Shown: positions 8,467 through 18,459, counted from the stretch's first letter. The stretch is DNA of 64,000 bases from Cyclobacteriaceae bacterium (GCA_019638275.1 JAHBUC010000003.1:409618-473617); one strand, 5' to 3'. Notes: generated by a model not told the origin, from the letters alone. Numbers and translations: made by a program.

Positions 8467-9036
8467 GTGATCAAGGCGCCACGCGAGAAGATTATTTTAG
8501 GATTGGATCCCGGAACCAATATTACCGGGTACGGAATCATTTGTGTAACCGGTAACCGGGTTGAACTGGTTCAGTATGGCATTATTCGGTTGGGAAAAAC
8601 CGGTGAACAGGCGCTCAAACTGAAAAAGATTTTCGATAAGGTAATTGATCTGCTAAAAGAATATCATCCTGACGAGGTTGCGCTTGAAGCTCCCTTCTTT
8701 GGAAAGAACGTTCAATCGATGTTAAAACTGGGGCGCGCACAGGGCGTGGCCATGTCGGCTGCGCTTTCGCGTGAAATACCCATTGTTGAATACGCGCCTA
8801 AAAAAGTAAAACAATCCGTTACCGGAAACGGAAACGCCTCCAAGGAACAAGTGGCAAAAATGCTGATGCAGGTTTTTCAGATAAAAGAAATTCCCAAACT
8901 ACTGGATGCTACCGATGCTTTAGCCGTTGCGCTGTGTCATCATTTTCAACAAGGCAACCTGAAACCCAAGTCAAAATCGTGGGAAGGATTTTTAAAGGCC
9001 AATCCGAATCGCATAAAACGCATTAGCCGGAGTTAA
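8467..9036 (+). CDS. ruvC: crossover junction endodeoxyribonuclease RuvC
   Basis: RuvC resolves Holliday junctions with RuvAB. The 189-residue protein has the four acidic catalytic residues: Asp14 in ILGLDPG, Glu74 in VALEAPFFGKN, and Asp147/Asp150 in DATDALAVALCH. The GTG start at 8467 gives a short N-terminal extension before LGLDPG; no ATG lies closer. Length is near the family norm, with a basic C-terminal tail (KPKSKSWEGFLKANPNRIKR). The flippase gene starts one base after the stop, so this repair gene heads the surface-polysaccharide transcript. Confidence 0.94.
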   Translation: MIKAPREKIILGLDPGTNITGYGIICVTGNRVELVQYGIIRLGKTGEQALKLKKIFDKVIDLLKEYHPDEVALEAPFFGKNVQSMLKLGRAQGVAMSAALSREIPIVEYAPKKVKQSVTGNGNASKEQVAKMLMQVFQIKEIPKLLDATDALAVALCHHFQQGNLKPKSKSWEGFLKANPNRIKRISRS

Positions 9037-9037
9037 C

Positions 9038-10531
9038 ATGGGTATTGTAATCCGACAAAGTTTTTTTACCACCGTAATCTCCTATGCGGGCATCGTGTTG
9101 GGTTACATTAACGTGTTATACCTCTACCCCCGCTTTCTTGACCTGGAACAAATCGGGCTGCTGCGCACCATTCTTGACTTTGCCATTCTGATGGCATTCT
9201 TTGCACAGGCAGGACTGGCCACTTCCATTATTCGATTCTATCCAAGATTTGTCAGAGACCAAACTGAAAGCCAGGGATTCATCAACCTGGTGCTTTTAAT
9301 TGCGACCGGCAGTTACCTGATTTTTCTGCTTGTTTACTTTTTATTTGAAGAACACTTTCTTGGATTTTTTGGTGAGAACGCTGAGTTGCTTGCACAATAC
9401 ATTCACCTGGCTTTATGGTTAACATTTGTGGTTGCCATATCTACCCTGATGGAATCCTTTGCCCGCACGCAACTCAAGCTTGCTTTTCCACGGCTTGTGA
9501 ATGAAATCGGAATACGTTTTTTACAAGGGGTGGTAGTCACACTTTACTTCATCAACATAATCACGTTTCATCAATTGCTGATAGCATCCGTGCTCATCTA
9601 CATGCTTAGTCTTATTATCATTCTCGTTTACCTGGCCCGAATCGGCTTGTTCAGGTTTTCAGTTTCCGTAATACGAATACCTAAACCAATGATCAGGGAG
9701 TTTGCGTTCTTCAGCATAGTAAGTCTGGTGAGCACCAGTGTGTTTATGATGATTGGGCGCTTAGACAGCTTAATGGTGAGTGCACTGATCGACTTCAAGG
9801 CAAATGCCGTTTATACCACAGCCTTCTACATGGCCGCTGCAATTGAGGTTCCCAGAAGAGCCATAGCACAAGTGAACAGCACTTTGCTTGCCCGGGCTTT
9901 CGAAAAAAATGATTTAACTGAAGTTCAATCGCTTTACAGGAAAACGTCTATTAACCAGTTAATCATAGGCGCGTTGTTGCTGATCGGATTGTGGGCCAAT
10001 CTTCATAACATTTATGCGCTGATGCCTAATGGCGATGCCTATCGTATTGGATTTAATGTGGTGGTAATTGTAGGACTGGCTAAATTGATTGACATGACAT
10101 TCGGGCCCAATTCAGAAATACTGGCCATGTCCAACTATTATTGGGTGAATAGTCTGGCGCTTATTTTTCTAGCTCCACTTATTATTGCACTCAATTATTT
10201 ATTGATACCCATATATGGAATAGATGGTGCGGCCTATGGCTCCTGTATTTCCATTTTGATCTTCAACATTATTAAATACATCTACATTTATGCAAAGTTC
10301 AGGCAACAGCCCTTTACATATAAGACAATTGTTGTTTTACTGATTTCAGGGTTGTCCATCGCACTGGCGTATTATTTACCCGTAGTGGATCAGCCCATTG
10401 TGGACCTGCTTTATCGTTCTGCCCTTATTACCCTGGTATTTTCTTCGCTGATTCTGCTCACCAAAAGTTCTGACGAGATCAATACAATCGTTCAACAAGC
10501 CTTAATAAAGGTTGGCGTTATTAAGCGATAA
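9038..10531 (+). CDS. Wzx-like polysaccharide/O-antigen flippase
   Basis: The product is 497 residues with about 14 hydrophobic segments spread over its length and short polar loops, as in the MATE/Wzx superfamily. An early positively charged segment (RFLDLEQIGLLRTI) matches the conserved region after helix 1 in polysaccharide biosynthesis proteins. Wzx proteins flip undecaprenyl-linked repeat units to the periplasmic face. It begins one base after ruvC and precedes glycosyltransferase and nonulosonate genes, consistent with export of the glycan they build. Substrate specificity cannot be read from sequence. Confidence 0.85.
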   Translation: MGIVIRQSFFTTVISYAGIVLGYINVLYLYPRFLDLEQIGLLRTILDFAILMAFFAQAGLATSIIRFYPRFVRDQTESQGFINLVLLIATGSYLIFLLVYFLFEEHFLGFFGENAELLAQYIHLALWLTFVVAISTLMESFARTQLKLAFPRLVNEIGIRFLQGVVVTLYFINIITFHQLLIASVLIYMLSLIIILVYLARIGLFRFSVSVIRIPKPMIREFAFFSIVSLVSTSVFMMIGRLDSLMVSALIDFKANAVYTTAFYMAAAIEVPRRAIAQVNSTLLARAFEKNDLTEVQSLYRKTSINQLIIGALLLIGLWANLHNIYALMPNGDAYRIGFNVVVIVGLAKLIDMTFGPNSEILAMSNYYWVNSLALIFLAPLIIALNYLLIPIYGIDGAAYGSCISILIFNIIKYIYIYAKFRQQPFTYKTIVVLLISGLSIALAYYLPVVDQPIVDLLYRSALITLVFSSLILLTKSSDEINTIVQQALIKVGVIKR

Positions 10532-10544
10532 AACGCGTTTTTTA

Positions 10545-10552
10545 TACTTTTG
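10545..10552 (+). promoter_or_regulatory. candidate -7 box before the YfhO-like gene
   Basis: TACTTTTG matches the TAnnTTTG -7 consensus and lies 21 bases before the ATG at 10574, in the gap after the flippase gene. It could provide an internal start for the glycan genes. A good -33 TTG at standard spacing is missing. Confidence 0.35.
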
Positions 10553-10573
10553 CTCTTTACTAATTACTGGCTC

Positions 10574-13000
10574 ATGAACTTCGCTACTGTCAAGCAAAAA
10601 GCTTTACCTCACCTGCTCGCTATCCTGATATTCATTTTGCTTACGGTGATTTTCTACTCTCCCCTTTTCTTTGAGGGCAAAATCCTGAATCAAAATGATG
10701 TGAACCAGGGGATTGCCTCCGGTTCGGAATTGGCAGCCTTTCGCCAAAAAACAGGAGAAGAAGGACTTTGGACAAACAGCATGTTCAGTGGCATGCCGGC
10801 ATACCTGATTAACTTACGCTGGTCAGGATCGGAGCCATTGACCATAATCGAAAAAGTAATTTCATTAGGTTTTCCAAACTCAGCAAAAGAAACATTTCTC
10901 TCGCTGGTTTGCTTTTACATTTTATTGATCGTGTTTGGTGTTCGGCCATCCATTGCCATTGCCGGGGCCATAGCCTACGCCTTTAGTACCTACTTTATTG
11001 TGAGTATTGAAGCCGGCCACCTCTGGAAGATGCGCGCCATCGCCTATGCTCCTTTGGTGCTTGCCGGGGTGCATCTCGCTTATACCAAAAAATTCTTGTG
11101 GGGTTTTGCCTTAACCGCACTGGCGCTGGCATTGGAAATCAACAGTAACCACATACAAATCACCTACTACCTCGGACTGATGCTGGTGATTTACGGCATT
11201 GTTCAATTGATTTTTGCCGTTCGGGAAAAGGAAGTAAAATCCTTTTTCATTGCATCTGCCTTCCTTGTCGGTGCAGTCGTGCTGGCTATTGGCGCCAACC
11301 TGGGCAAACTGTGGTCGACTTACGAATATGGTAAATACTCCATTCGCGGAAAATCAGAATTAACCAGCAACACACAAAGCAGTGGTGGTCTGGATCGTGA
11401 TTATGCCTTTGAGTGGAGCAGTGGCGTAGCTGAAAGTCTAACCTTTCTAGTTCCGAATTTTTACGGAGGCGCTTCCGGAAATTACACCGGCCAAAACAGC
11501 GATCTTGAAATTGCCATGCGGCAAAACAGTGTTCCTGAAGCACAAATCGCTCAATACACGCGTGGCCTGCTTGGCTACTGGGGCCCACAGCCCTTTACCA
11601 GCGGACCGGTATATGCCGGTGCATTGGTTGTATTCTTTTTTGTGTTGGGTATTCTGTATGCCGATAAGCGTTACACAACTTGGCTCATTGCAGCAACCGT
11701 TTTATCGATTGTACTCTCATGGGGAAAGCATTTCCACTCCTTGAATTATTTCTTATTCGACTACTTGCCGATGTACAACAAATTCAGAGCAGTTTCTATG
11801 GCCGTAGTGATTGCACTGATGGCCATGCCTTTGTTGGGCTGCCTGGGGCTTGAAAAACTATTACAGGAAAAATGGGATAAGAAAAGTCAGAAGAATTTAC
11901 TGATTGCACTGGGTACAACCGGTGGTTTAGCCTTGTTAATCGCCATCATCGCCTATGTTCCAGCACTTGACCTTGGGGATATTCCGCAATGGGTAAAGAA
12001 TGCCGTTGACTCATCCCGCAAGTCGATCATCCGCAAGGATGCATTCAGAACTATTTTCTTTCTTTTAACTGCAGGAGCTGTAGTCTTCTTCTATCTGCGT
12101 AAGTCAATCGGCACGGTTGTGTTTTCAGGTTTGCTCATCCTGCTCATGGTAGTTGATATTATGGGAGTTGATTACCGTTATGTTCATGAAGAGAATTACA
12201 TCAAGAAAAAGCGAAATAACTTCTTTGCAGAAACACCTGCAGACCAATTAATAAAACAAGACAAGACCGCGCCCTTCCGTGTACTTAATCTTCAAAATCC
12301 TTTTAATGAAGCACGGACATCCGCTTTCCATCATTCCATTGGAGGCTATCACGGAGCCAAAATGCGCAGGTACCAGGATTTGATTACGCACCACCTTCAA
12401 CATGAAATGAACGACATCATGCAGGCCGGCAACGTCACGGCCAGTAATGCTAACGTATTAAACATGCTGAACACCCGGTACCTGTTGGCCGGTCAAACAG
12501 CAGATGGTGTAATCCGCAATCCTCACCAAAATGGAAATGTCTGGTTTGTGCAGGACGTAATTGTAGTCAATAATCCAGACGAAGAAATTCAATTGCTCGA
12601 CTCCATCAACACAAAAACACAAGCGGTGATCGATGTTTCAAAATTCAGCAAACCAGAATTTACGTACGATTCCAGCGCAACAATCACGCTTAAAGAATAT
12701 GCTCCAAACAAATTGGTATATGAGACCACAACAGCAACCGATGGCTATGCGGTGTTTTCTGAGATTTATTATCCGGAAGGGTGGATCGCAAAGATCGACA
12801 ACAACGAAGTTCCAATAGACCGGGTTAACTATGTTTTACGTGGACTTAAAGTGCCATCGGGTAATCACACTATTGAATTTTCATTTAAGCCCATATTGTA
12901 CTCAATCGGAAACAAGTTTATGCTGGGTTCCAACCTACTGATATTACTCCTTGTTGTAATAGCCCTGTGGATTTCATTCCGTAAAGGGATTATGGCATGA
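10574..13000 (+). CDS. YfhO family polytopic membrane protein (predicted GT-C glycosyltransferase)
   Basis: The product is 808 residues from the ATG at 10574. A TTG start 24 bases earlier would also be in frame but would overlap the candidate -7 box. There are about a dozen membrane helices in residues 15-540, a soluble C-terminal domain (about 560-775), and a last helix before the C-terminus. The first periplasmic loop has FEGKILNQNDVNQGIASGSEL and the MFSGMPAYL segment typical of YfhO/GT-C proteins, which add sugars from polyprenyl-phosphate donors on the outer face of the membrane. B. subtilis YfhO is implicated in glycosylating teichoic acid; the acceptor here is unknown. It overlaps the next glycosyltransferase by four bases. 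Confidence 0.83.
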   Translation: MNFATVKQKALPHLLAILIFILLTVIFYSPLFFEGKILNQNDVNQGIASGSELAAFRQKTGEEGLWTNSMFSGMPAYLINLRWSGSEPLTIIEKVISLGFPNSAKETFLSLVCFYILLIVFGVRPSIAIAGAIAYAFSTYFIVSIEAGHLWKMRAIAYAPLVLAGVHLAYTKKFLWGFALTALALALEINSNHIQITYYLGLMLVIYGIVQLIFAVREKEVKSFFIASAFLVGAVVLAIGANLGKLWSTYEYGKYSIRGKSELTSNTQSSGGLDRDYAFEWSSGVAESLTFLVPNFYGGASGNYTGQNSDLEIAMRQNSVPEAQIAQYTRGLLGYWGPQPFTSGPVYAGALVVFFFVLGILYADKRYTTWLIAATVLSIVLSWGKHFHSLNYFLFDYLPMYNKFRAVSMAVVIALMAMPLLGCLGLEKLLQEKWDKKSQKNLLIALGTTGGLALLIAIIAYVPALDLGDIPQWVKNAVDSSRKSIIRKDAFRTIFFLLTAGAVVFFYLRKSIGTVVFSGLLILLMVVDIMGVDYRYVHEENYIKKKRNNFFAETPADQLIKQDKTAPFRVLNLQNPFNEARTSAFHHSIGGYHGAKMRRYQDLITHHLQHEMNDIMQAGNVTASNANVLNMLNTRYLLAGQTADGVIRNPHQNGNVWFVQDVIVVNNPDEEIQLLDSINTKTQAVIDVSKFSKPEFTYDSSATITLKEYAPNKLVYETTTATDGYAVFSEIYYPEGWIAKIDNNEVPIDRVNYVLRGLKVPSGNHTIEFSFKPILYSIGNKFMLGSNLLILLLVVIALWISFRKGIMA

Positions 13001-14316
13001 AACGCGTTCTGATCATCACCTATTACTGGCCACCGAGTGGAGGGATTGGTGTGTTGCGTTGCCTCAAGTTTGCCAAATACTTTCGGCAATTCGGATGGGA
13101 GCCAATTATTTATACAGCTTCAAATCCTCAATATCCATACATTGATCATTCCAATGATAAAGATGTTCCGGAGGGAGTTGAAATATTGAAACATCCGATT
13201 TTTGAGCCATTCTCTTTATTTAAAAAAATTACACGGAGAAAAAAGGACGAACCCATCAGCAATCCATTAGTTACGAAAGGAGAAAACAGAAGTGTGATCG
13301 AAAAATTAGCCATATGGATTCGGGCTAACTTTTTCATACCGGACGCAAGGGCACTTTGGATTAAACCATCCGTTAAATTTCTTAGTCAGTACCTTAGAGA
13401 AAATAAAGTTGACGCCATATTGTCAAATGGCCCACCGCATACAAATTCTATAATTGCCTGCCGACTGGCGCAACAGTTTTCGGTTCCCTGGCTGGCTGAT
13501 TTTCAGGATCCCTGGACACAAGTAGATTACTATTCTCTTTTTCCAATTGGAAAGCGGGCAGACCGCATCCATAAAAGAATGGAACAAGAAGTTTTTAAAA
13601 CCGCCAGCAAGATTACTATTGTGAGCCCAGCCTGGAAAAGAGATCTGGAAGAAATTGGCGCTAAAGATGTAGACGTGGTTTACTGGGGCTATGATGAAGA
13701 CGATTTCAAAAACCTCAGCATTCATAAAGAAGAGAAGTTTCAGATAGTCCATGCCGGCATTTTGGGTGAAGACAGATATGCTGAAAACTTTTTTATCGCA
13801 ATCAGTGAATTATGTAATGAATTTCCTGAGTTTGAAAGAGATTTACACATTCGCTTTTTCGGAATGGTAGACCATTCCATACAAAAGAGTATCCAGGAAA
13901 ATAACATAGCCCACATGGCTCAGTTAGAAGGAACAAAACCAAGAAATGAAATATTGTCCATAGTAGCCTCTGCGGATTTATTACTACTGCCCCTCAATAA
14001 ATCTAAAAATATCAATGGCAGAATACCTGGAAAATTATTTGAGTATTTACGAACACAGGTTCCTATTTTATGCATTGGCCCACAAACCAGCGATGTAGCC
14101 TTAATTCTTTCACATACAGGCGCAGGCAAAACATTTGAATATGAAGATAAAGTCGGCATTAAGACTTTTATAAAGTCGAATTACGAAAATTATAATCTAG
14201 GATTAAAAACTAAAACTAACATTGGTGCGATAGAACAATTCAATGTAATCAACCAAACAAAATCAATAGCCAAATTATTGAACAACATATCCACGCGTTC
14301 AAATGTCAAAAGTTAA
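12997..14316 (+). CDS. GT-B glycosyltransferase (family 4-like)
   Basis: The 439-residue product starts MKRVLIITYYWPPSGGIGVLRCLKFAKY, the N-terminal glycine-rich segment of family 4-like glycosyltransferases. Later parts fit the GT-B C-terminal domain: FQIVHAGILGEDRYAENF, SIVASADLLLLPLNKSKNINGRIPGKLFEYLRT (the GKLFEYL nucleotide-sugar segment), and PILCIGP. No membrane segment is evident, so it likely works on the cytoplasmic side of the inner membrane on lipid-linked sugars. It overlaps YfhO by four bases and the next gene by 14, inside the polysaccharide operon. Base composition becomes more AT-rich from here, which often marks exchanged glycan genes. Confidence 0.85.
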   Translation: MKRVLIITYYWPPSGGIGVLRCLKFAKYFRQFGWEPIIYTASNPQYPYIDHSNDKDVPEGVEILKHPIFEPFSLFKKITRRKKDEPISNPLVTKGENRSVIEKLAIWIRANFFIPDARALWIKPSVKFLSQYLRENKVDAILSNGPPHTNSIIACRLAQQFSVPWLADFQDPWTQVDYYSLFPIGKRADRIHKRMEQEVFKTASKITIVSPAWKRDLEEIGAKDVDVVYWGYDEDDFKNLSIHKEEKFQIVHAGILGEDRYAENFFIAISELCNEFPEFERDLHIRFFGMVDHSIQKSIQENNIAHMAQLEGTKPRNEILSIVASADLLLLPLNKSKNINGRIPGKLFEYLRTQVPILCIGPQTSDVALILSHTGAGKTFEYEDKVGIKTFIKSNYENYNLGLKTKTNIGAIEQFNVINQTKSIAKLLNNISTRSNVKS

Positions 14317-15694
14317 AGTTTTAGCATTTTTAGAAAGTGATAAAGGAAGGGATGCAGAAATACTCATCCCAATGGTATACTTCGCAGAACGATTTTTAAA
14401 TTGTGAAGTAACGTTTCACCAAAAGTGGGACATCCATGCGATCTACAGAAAAAAACCCGATTTGATTCTATTGCCCAATGCCATTGGGTCCAAGTACTAC
14501 TTTTGGATCTCGCGGTACGCATACGAGCAGAACATTAAAGTGTTTGCGTTGGTCTCAGAAGGGAATTTTTGGACAAATGGAACTTATAACTTTTTCGGAA
14601 ACAACACAGATCATAAACTGTATCACGACTATGTTTGCTACTGGTCGCAACGAACCTACAACCATATTCTGGAGCGATTTCCACAATACAAAGACAACAT
14701 CGTACTTACTGGAGGAGTTGGCTTTGATCGGTTCCGAATTTATAAATTTCAAGAGAAAAAAGATTTTCTTCAACAGCGCAATCGAACACAATATTCTAAA
14801 ATAATAGGATATGCGGGCTGGTCATTTGGGAAATTATTCAATCCTAAAACAATAACCGATCATAAATATGTCAGACCAAACGATCCGAACCGAATCGAAT
14901 GGATGAAGCAGTTTATGTATAAAGTAGAGGACACGTTAAAAAAACTAATCGAAAACAACCCTGATACTTTATTTATTTTAAAAAAACATCCAACAGAATC
15001 CATCCCCTCTGATTTAGGAAAAACCATCAATGAGATGGAGAATCTAAAAACGTACCCTAATGTCTTATATCTGATCTACGATGACATTGATGACCTGCTG
15101 AATGTTTGCGATATCTGGATGGGATTTGATACTACCACCGCACTTGAATCCTGGTTGGTCAAGGAGTCGCCTACGTTATTGCTACACCCCCATCAAGATT
15201 TCTTCCGCGATGAATTATACAAGGGCTCCATCATCACACAGTCATATGAAGAAACCCAATCCATTATTGATGAGTACTACCAAACGGGCAAAGTGAAGGC
15301 ACTGACAGGTGCCATACTCGATGAAAGAAAACGGATTATTAGAGATACCATTGGCTATGACGATGGAATGAACCATATCCGTACCGGATATTATTTAGAG
15401 AAGACGATTCAAACCCTGACAAAAACATCGGAGCGAAAATTTAAACTCAATTTTCGGTATTTGATTATGTATATCCTGGCTATTCTGGGGCGCCCGTTCT
15501 ACAATCGTACGGTTTTCAGTAACCTGCCAAAGTTTAAAAAGACGATCTGGATATTTGAGAAATGGACACTTAGTGGAATTAAAGAATTGAAAAAGGAATA
15601 CTACCCGTATCTTGACGCTTTCTACGAGAAAAACAACCTGTCGGGAAAGATTAAGTCAGGCAATATTTGGTCTGACTTATTCGGACAGAAATAA
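14303..15694 (+). CDS. surface-carbohydrate transferase, SpsB/CDP-glycerophosphotransferase-like
   Basis: The product is 463 residues. The C-terminal half has the fold signals of CDP-glycerol glycerophosphotransferase and capsule GT-B proteins: LFILKKHPTES (224-232), then DDIDDLLNVCDIWMGFDTTTALES (260-283), where a nucleotide-donor site is expected. The N-terminal half (DLILLPNAIGSKYYFW) resembles an acceptor-binding Rossmann domain. Its setting with NeuB-, cytidylyltransferase- and PseG-type genes makes a nonulosonate or glycerophosphate transferase the best guess, parallel to SpsB in the Bacillus spore-coat sps operon. The exact activity is unproven. It overlaps the upstream gene by 14 bases. 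Confidence 0.7.
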   Translation: MSKVKVLAFLESDKGRDAEILIPMVYFAERFLNCEVTFHQKWDIHAIYRKKPDLILLPNAIGSKYYFWISRYAYEQNIKVFALVSEGNFWTNGTYNFFGNNTDHKLYHDYVCYWSQRTYNHILERFPQYKDNIVLTGGVGFDRFRIYKFQEKKDFLQQRNRTQYSKIIGYAGWSFGKLFNPKTITDHKYVRPNDPNRIEWMKQFMYKVEDTLKKLIENNPDTLFILKKHPTESIPSDLGKTINEMENLKTYPNVLYLIYDDIDDLLNVCDIWMGFDTTTALESWLVKESPTLLLHPHQDFFRDELYKGSIITQSYEETQSIIDEYYQTGKVKALTGAILDERKRIIRDTIGYDDGMNHIRTGYYLEKTIQTLTKTSERKFKLNFRYLIMYILAILGRPFYNRTVFSNLPKFKKTIWIFEKWTLSGIKELKKEYYPYLDAFYEKNNLSGKIKSGNIWSDLFGQK

Positions 15695-15707
15695 ATAAAA
15701 TTCATCT

Positions 15708-16391
15708 ATGAGTGGCGACAGACGATGTGCCATTGTATTGGCAAGATATAGTTCTTCAAGATTCCCTGGAAAAGCCCTGTATCCGATCAGTGGAAAGGGC
15801 TTGTTGGAATGGTGTCTCCATTTTCTGAAAAAATCCGAAGGCTTTGAAACAATTCTGGCTACTTCGACCCACCCCACTGATGACCCACTTCAACAACTGG
15901 CTGAAAACATGGGAATCAGGTGTTTCCGTGGCGATTTAGACGATGTGTACAAACGTGTAGTTGATTGCATCGAATTCTATAAAATTGATACATTTGCGCG
16001 AATTAACGGAGACAGCCCCTTTCCTCAAACCTCATTGATTGAAAGTGCTTTTAGGCAATTGGAAATGAGCGACCTGGATTTTGTAACAAATTTGCACCCA
16101 AGGACTTACCCGTACGGGATTTCAGTTGAAGTCTTTCGAGCAACTACTTTTAGCGCCCACTACAGGAGGCTGGAAACACCCGACCAACATGAACACATTA
16201 CGTCATATTTTTATACACATTCAAATCAATTCAGCTTTAAAAACTTTACTTCCGACACGCCAATAAAAGGCGATGTCCGGTTGGTTGTTGACACGAAAGA
16301 AGACCTGCCCTTGATTGAAAAAATATTAACTAACCCGGAAATAACTTCTTCACCTGATTTAAAAACTATAATTAGAATACTTAATGATTAA
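15708..16391 (+). CDS. CMP-nonulosonate synthetase / SpsF-like cytidylyltransferase
   Basis: The 227-residue protein belongs to the NeuA/KdsB/SpsF cytidylyltransferase group. IVLARYSSSRFPGKALYPISGKGLLEW (9-35) is the nucleotide-binding P-loop-like motif; FRGDLDDVYKRVVD and ARINGDSPF give the CTP and metal-binding region. It should activate a 3-deoxy-2-keto sugar acid as a CMP-sugar. The sequence is closer in style to SpsF than to classical NeuA. The start lies 13 bases after the transferase gene, and the end overlaps the pyruvyl transferase by eight bases. Confidence 0.85.
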   Translation: MSGDRRCAIVLARYSSSRFPGKALYPISGKGLLEWCLHFLKKSEGFETILATSTHPTDDPLQQLAENMGIRCFRGDLDDVYKRVVDCIEFYKIDTFARINGDSPFPQTSLIESAFRQLEMSDLDFVTNLHPRTYPYGISVEVFRATTFSAHYRRLETPDQHEHITSYFYTHSNQFSFKNFTSDTPIKGDVRLVVDTKEDLPLIEKILTNPEITSSPDLKTIIRILND

Positions 16392-17460
16392 TTTATACTG
16401 CATTCGTCCGAAAGGTTTTAACATTGGAAACGATGTTATTCATTTAGCATTGGTACATTTCATCAGAGAAGCTTTCCAACAACACCTGAACATCATCGAC
16501 TTACCGGCCACCAGCAAATACGAAAGTCAAAAGAAGGCAGGCTTAAGCTCACAAACAGTTTATGAAGTCAATCAGTTTGGTCATGGTTTGATAATTGGCG
16601 GTGGAAATTTGTATGAAAATAATGAATTAGAAATAAACCCAGTAGCACTGAAAGCCTTGAGTGTCCCATTCATGTTATTCAGCTTATCTCGAGGAAAAAT
16701 ATACAATAAGAATTTACAACTTGTTGACCGCACGGACGTCATCCCTGATGACAAATTGAGACTATTAAACGAACGTGCCGACTTTTCCCTCTCCAGAGAT
16801 ATTGCAACCACGAATTACATCTCGTCATTAGGTTGTTCGAATTTATTGGGAGGATGCCCAACGCTCTTCCTCAATGAAACACCTCAACACCTGGTCCCTA
16901 TCTCGAAGAAAGACCAAACAGATGCATTGATATCCATTCGAACACCAACGTTAATGAGCATACCTGTTTCACAGCAATATGAAATGAAAGGCCAGATTGA
17001 GGGGATTATTGCCTTGTTGAAAAGGAAGGGGTACAATCACATAAAAATTCTATGTCATGATCATCGTGATATTCCTTTCGCAGACTCATTTAAAGATGTT
17101 GAATTCTTGTTTACAAGTGATGTCTATACATATCTAAGTTACCTGAAAAACACACGGCTCAACATTACGTACAGGCTCCACTCCTTCCTTCCTGCATTAA
17201 GCTATGGAATCCCTTGCATCAAAATCAGCTATGACCAAAGAGCCATAAGTATGATGGAAACTGTAGGTCTCGATAAGTGGAATATCAACCTGATAACCGA
17301 TGATGTGTTACTTGAAGTTGAAAATAGAATCAATTCGTTAGGCAAATTAGATGAACTGAAGGCCGGATTGAAAGACACAACCTGGGCTAAATTAAGGGAC
17401 ACCATGAGTTCCAACCTTAAACTTTTTGCAAACAAAGTATTGGAAGGTACACATTCATGA
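16384..17460 (+). CDS. polysaccharide pyruvyl transferase family protein
   Basis: The 358-residue product shows the family's hallmarks: GFNIGNDVIHLALVHFI near the N-terminus (family: NxGD at the donor-site end), LIIGGGNLYE around residue 74, and ITYRLHSFLPALSYGIPCIKISYD near 255-280, corresponding to the RxHxxxxAxxxGxP segment. Members such as CsaB and GumL transfer a pyruvyl group from phosphoenolpyruvate to a sugar as a ketal. Here it probably decorates the repeat unit. It overlaps neuB by four bases. NulO genes and a pyruvyl transferase in one operon suggest a strongly acidic surface glycan. Confidence 0.85.
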   Translation: MINLYCIRPKGFNIGNDVIHLALVHFIREAFQQHLNIIDLPATSKYESQKKAGLSSQTVYEVNQFGHGLIIGGGNLYENNELEINPVALKALSVPFMLFSLSRGKIYNKNLQLVDRTDVIPDDKLRLLNERADFSLSRDIATTNYISSLGCSNLLGGCPTLFLNETPQHLVPISKKDQTDALISIRTPTLMSIPVSQQYEMKGQIEGIIALLKRKGYNHIKILCHDHRDIPFADSFKDVEFLFTSDVYTYLSYLKNTRLNITYRLHSFLPALSYGIPCIKISYDQRAISMMETVGLDKWNINLITDDVLLEVENRINSLGKLDELKAGLKDTTWAKLRDTMSSNLKLFANKVLEGTHS

Positions 17461-18458
17461 ATAGCAATGTACACATCATAGCCGAGGCGGGCACCAATCA
17501 TAACGGAAATGTTGATACCGCCAAAACCTTAGTACGGGTAGCAAAAGATTCAGGAGCAGACTCAGTGAAATTTCAAATCATATACCCGGAAAACTTGTAT
17601 TTACCTGGCAAGTATGATTATGGACATTACGATATTGAGAAAGTAGTGGCGATGCGAAAAGCATTTATGCTCGCAGATGAGGATTATTCTGAGCTAAGTA
17701 ATCTTTCAAACGAATTGGGAATCAAATTCAGTGCATCTGTATTTTGTGAGCGTAGTACTGACCTCCTGGCTAAATTAAACCCTCCTTACATTAAGATTGC
17801 TTCTACGGATCTCAACAACCTACAACTGATACGCTATGCAGCAAGCAAAGACATTCCGCTAATCATCTCAACGGGCATGTCCACACTTGCTCAAGTTGAA
17901 AAAACCGTTTCTACCTTGGAGAACCTTAACGTTAAAAAATTCATTCTTTTACATTGTGTATCCGCCTATCCGGCATCGTTGAAAGACATGAACTTAACAT
18001 TCATTGATACATTAAGAACAGCCTTCCATTGTGAGGTCGGACTTTCCGATCATACGCAATCCAGTATTGCGGCTTGCATGGCCGTTTCCATGGGGGTCTC
18101 TTATATAGAGAAACATTTTACGTTAGACCCATCCCTAGAAGGTTTTGACCATGCCTACGCAGCTGATCCTGAAACCTTTAAAGCCTACGTAAACGATATT
18201 CGTGATGCTGAGCAAGCCATGACATACGCGCCAGTAAAAATTAAAAGTGACGAGGCGTATGTAAAGAAGAGAGCAAGACGATCGCTATATGCAAGCAAGG
18301 ACTTAAAAAAGGGGCACATCCTTACTGCTTCCGATATCCTTATTGTACGCCCCGAAGGACCACTTAATTCAGAAGATTTTGATCTCATCGTTGGGAAAGA
18401 ACTAAAAGAAAGCATCAGTCAGTACCAGCCATTTACCTTGCAGGTCGTTAATCTTTAA
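17457..18458 (+). CDS. N-acetylneuraminate synthase family protein (NeuB/SpsE-like) with SAF domain
   Basis: NeuB-type synthases condense phosphoenolpyruvate with an N-acetyl hexosamine to give a nine-carbon nonulosonic acid. The 333-residue protein has EAGTNHNG (10-17) for phosphoenolpyruvate binding, KIASTDLNN and ISTGMSTL, LLHCVSAYP, GLSDHTQS and EKHFTLD (metal-site His), all in NeuB order. It ends with an antifreeze-like SAF domain from about residue 270 (RSLYASKDLKKGHILTASDI) that closes the active site in the dimer. Whether the product is Neu, Leg or Pse type cannot be decided. It lies between the pyruvyl transferase and the PseG-like gene. Confidence 0.92.
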   Translation: MNSNVHIIAEAGTNHNGNVDTAKTLVRVAKDSGADSVKFQIIYPENLYLPGKYDYGHYDIEKVVAMRKAFMLADEDYSELSNLSNELGIKFSASVFCERSTDLLAKLNPPYIKIASTDLNNLQLIRYAASKDIPLIISTGMSTLAQVEKTVSTLENLNVKKFILLHCVSAYPASLKDMNLTFIDTLRTAFHCEVGLSDHTQSSIAACMAVSMGVSYIEKHFTLDPSLEGFDHAYAADPETFKAYVNDIRDAEQAMTYAPVKIKSDEAYVKKRARRSLYASKDLKKGHILTASDILIVRPEGPLNSEDFDLIVGKELKESISQYQPFTLQVVNL

Positions 18459-18459
18459 C

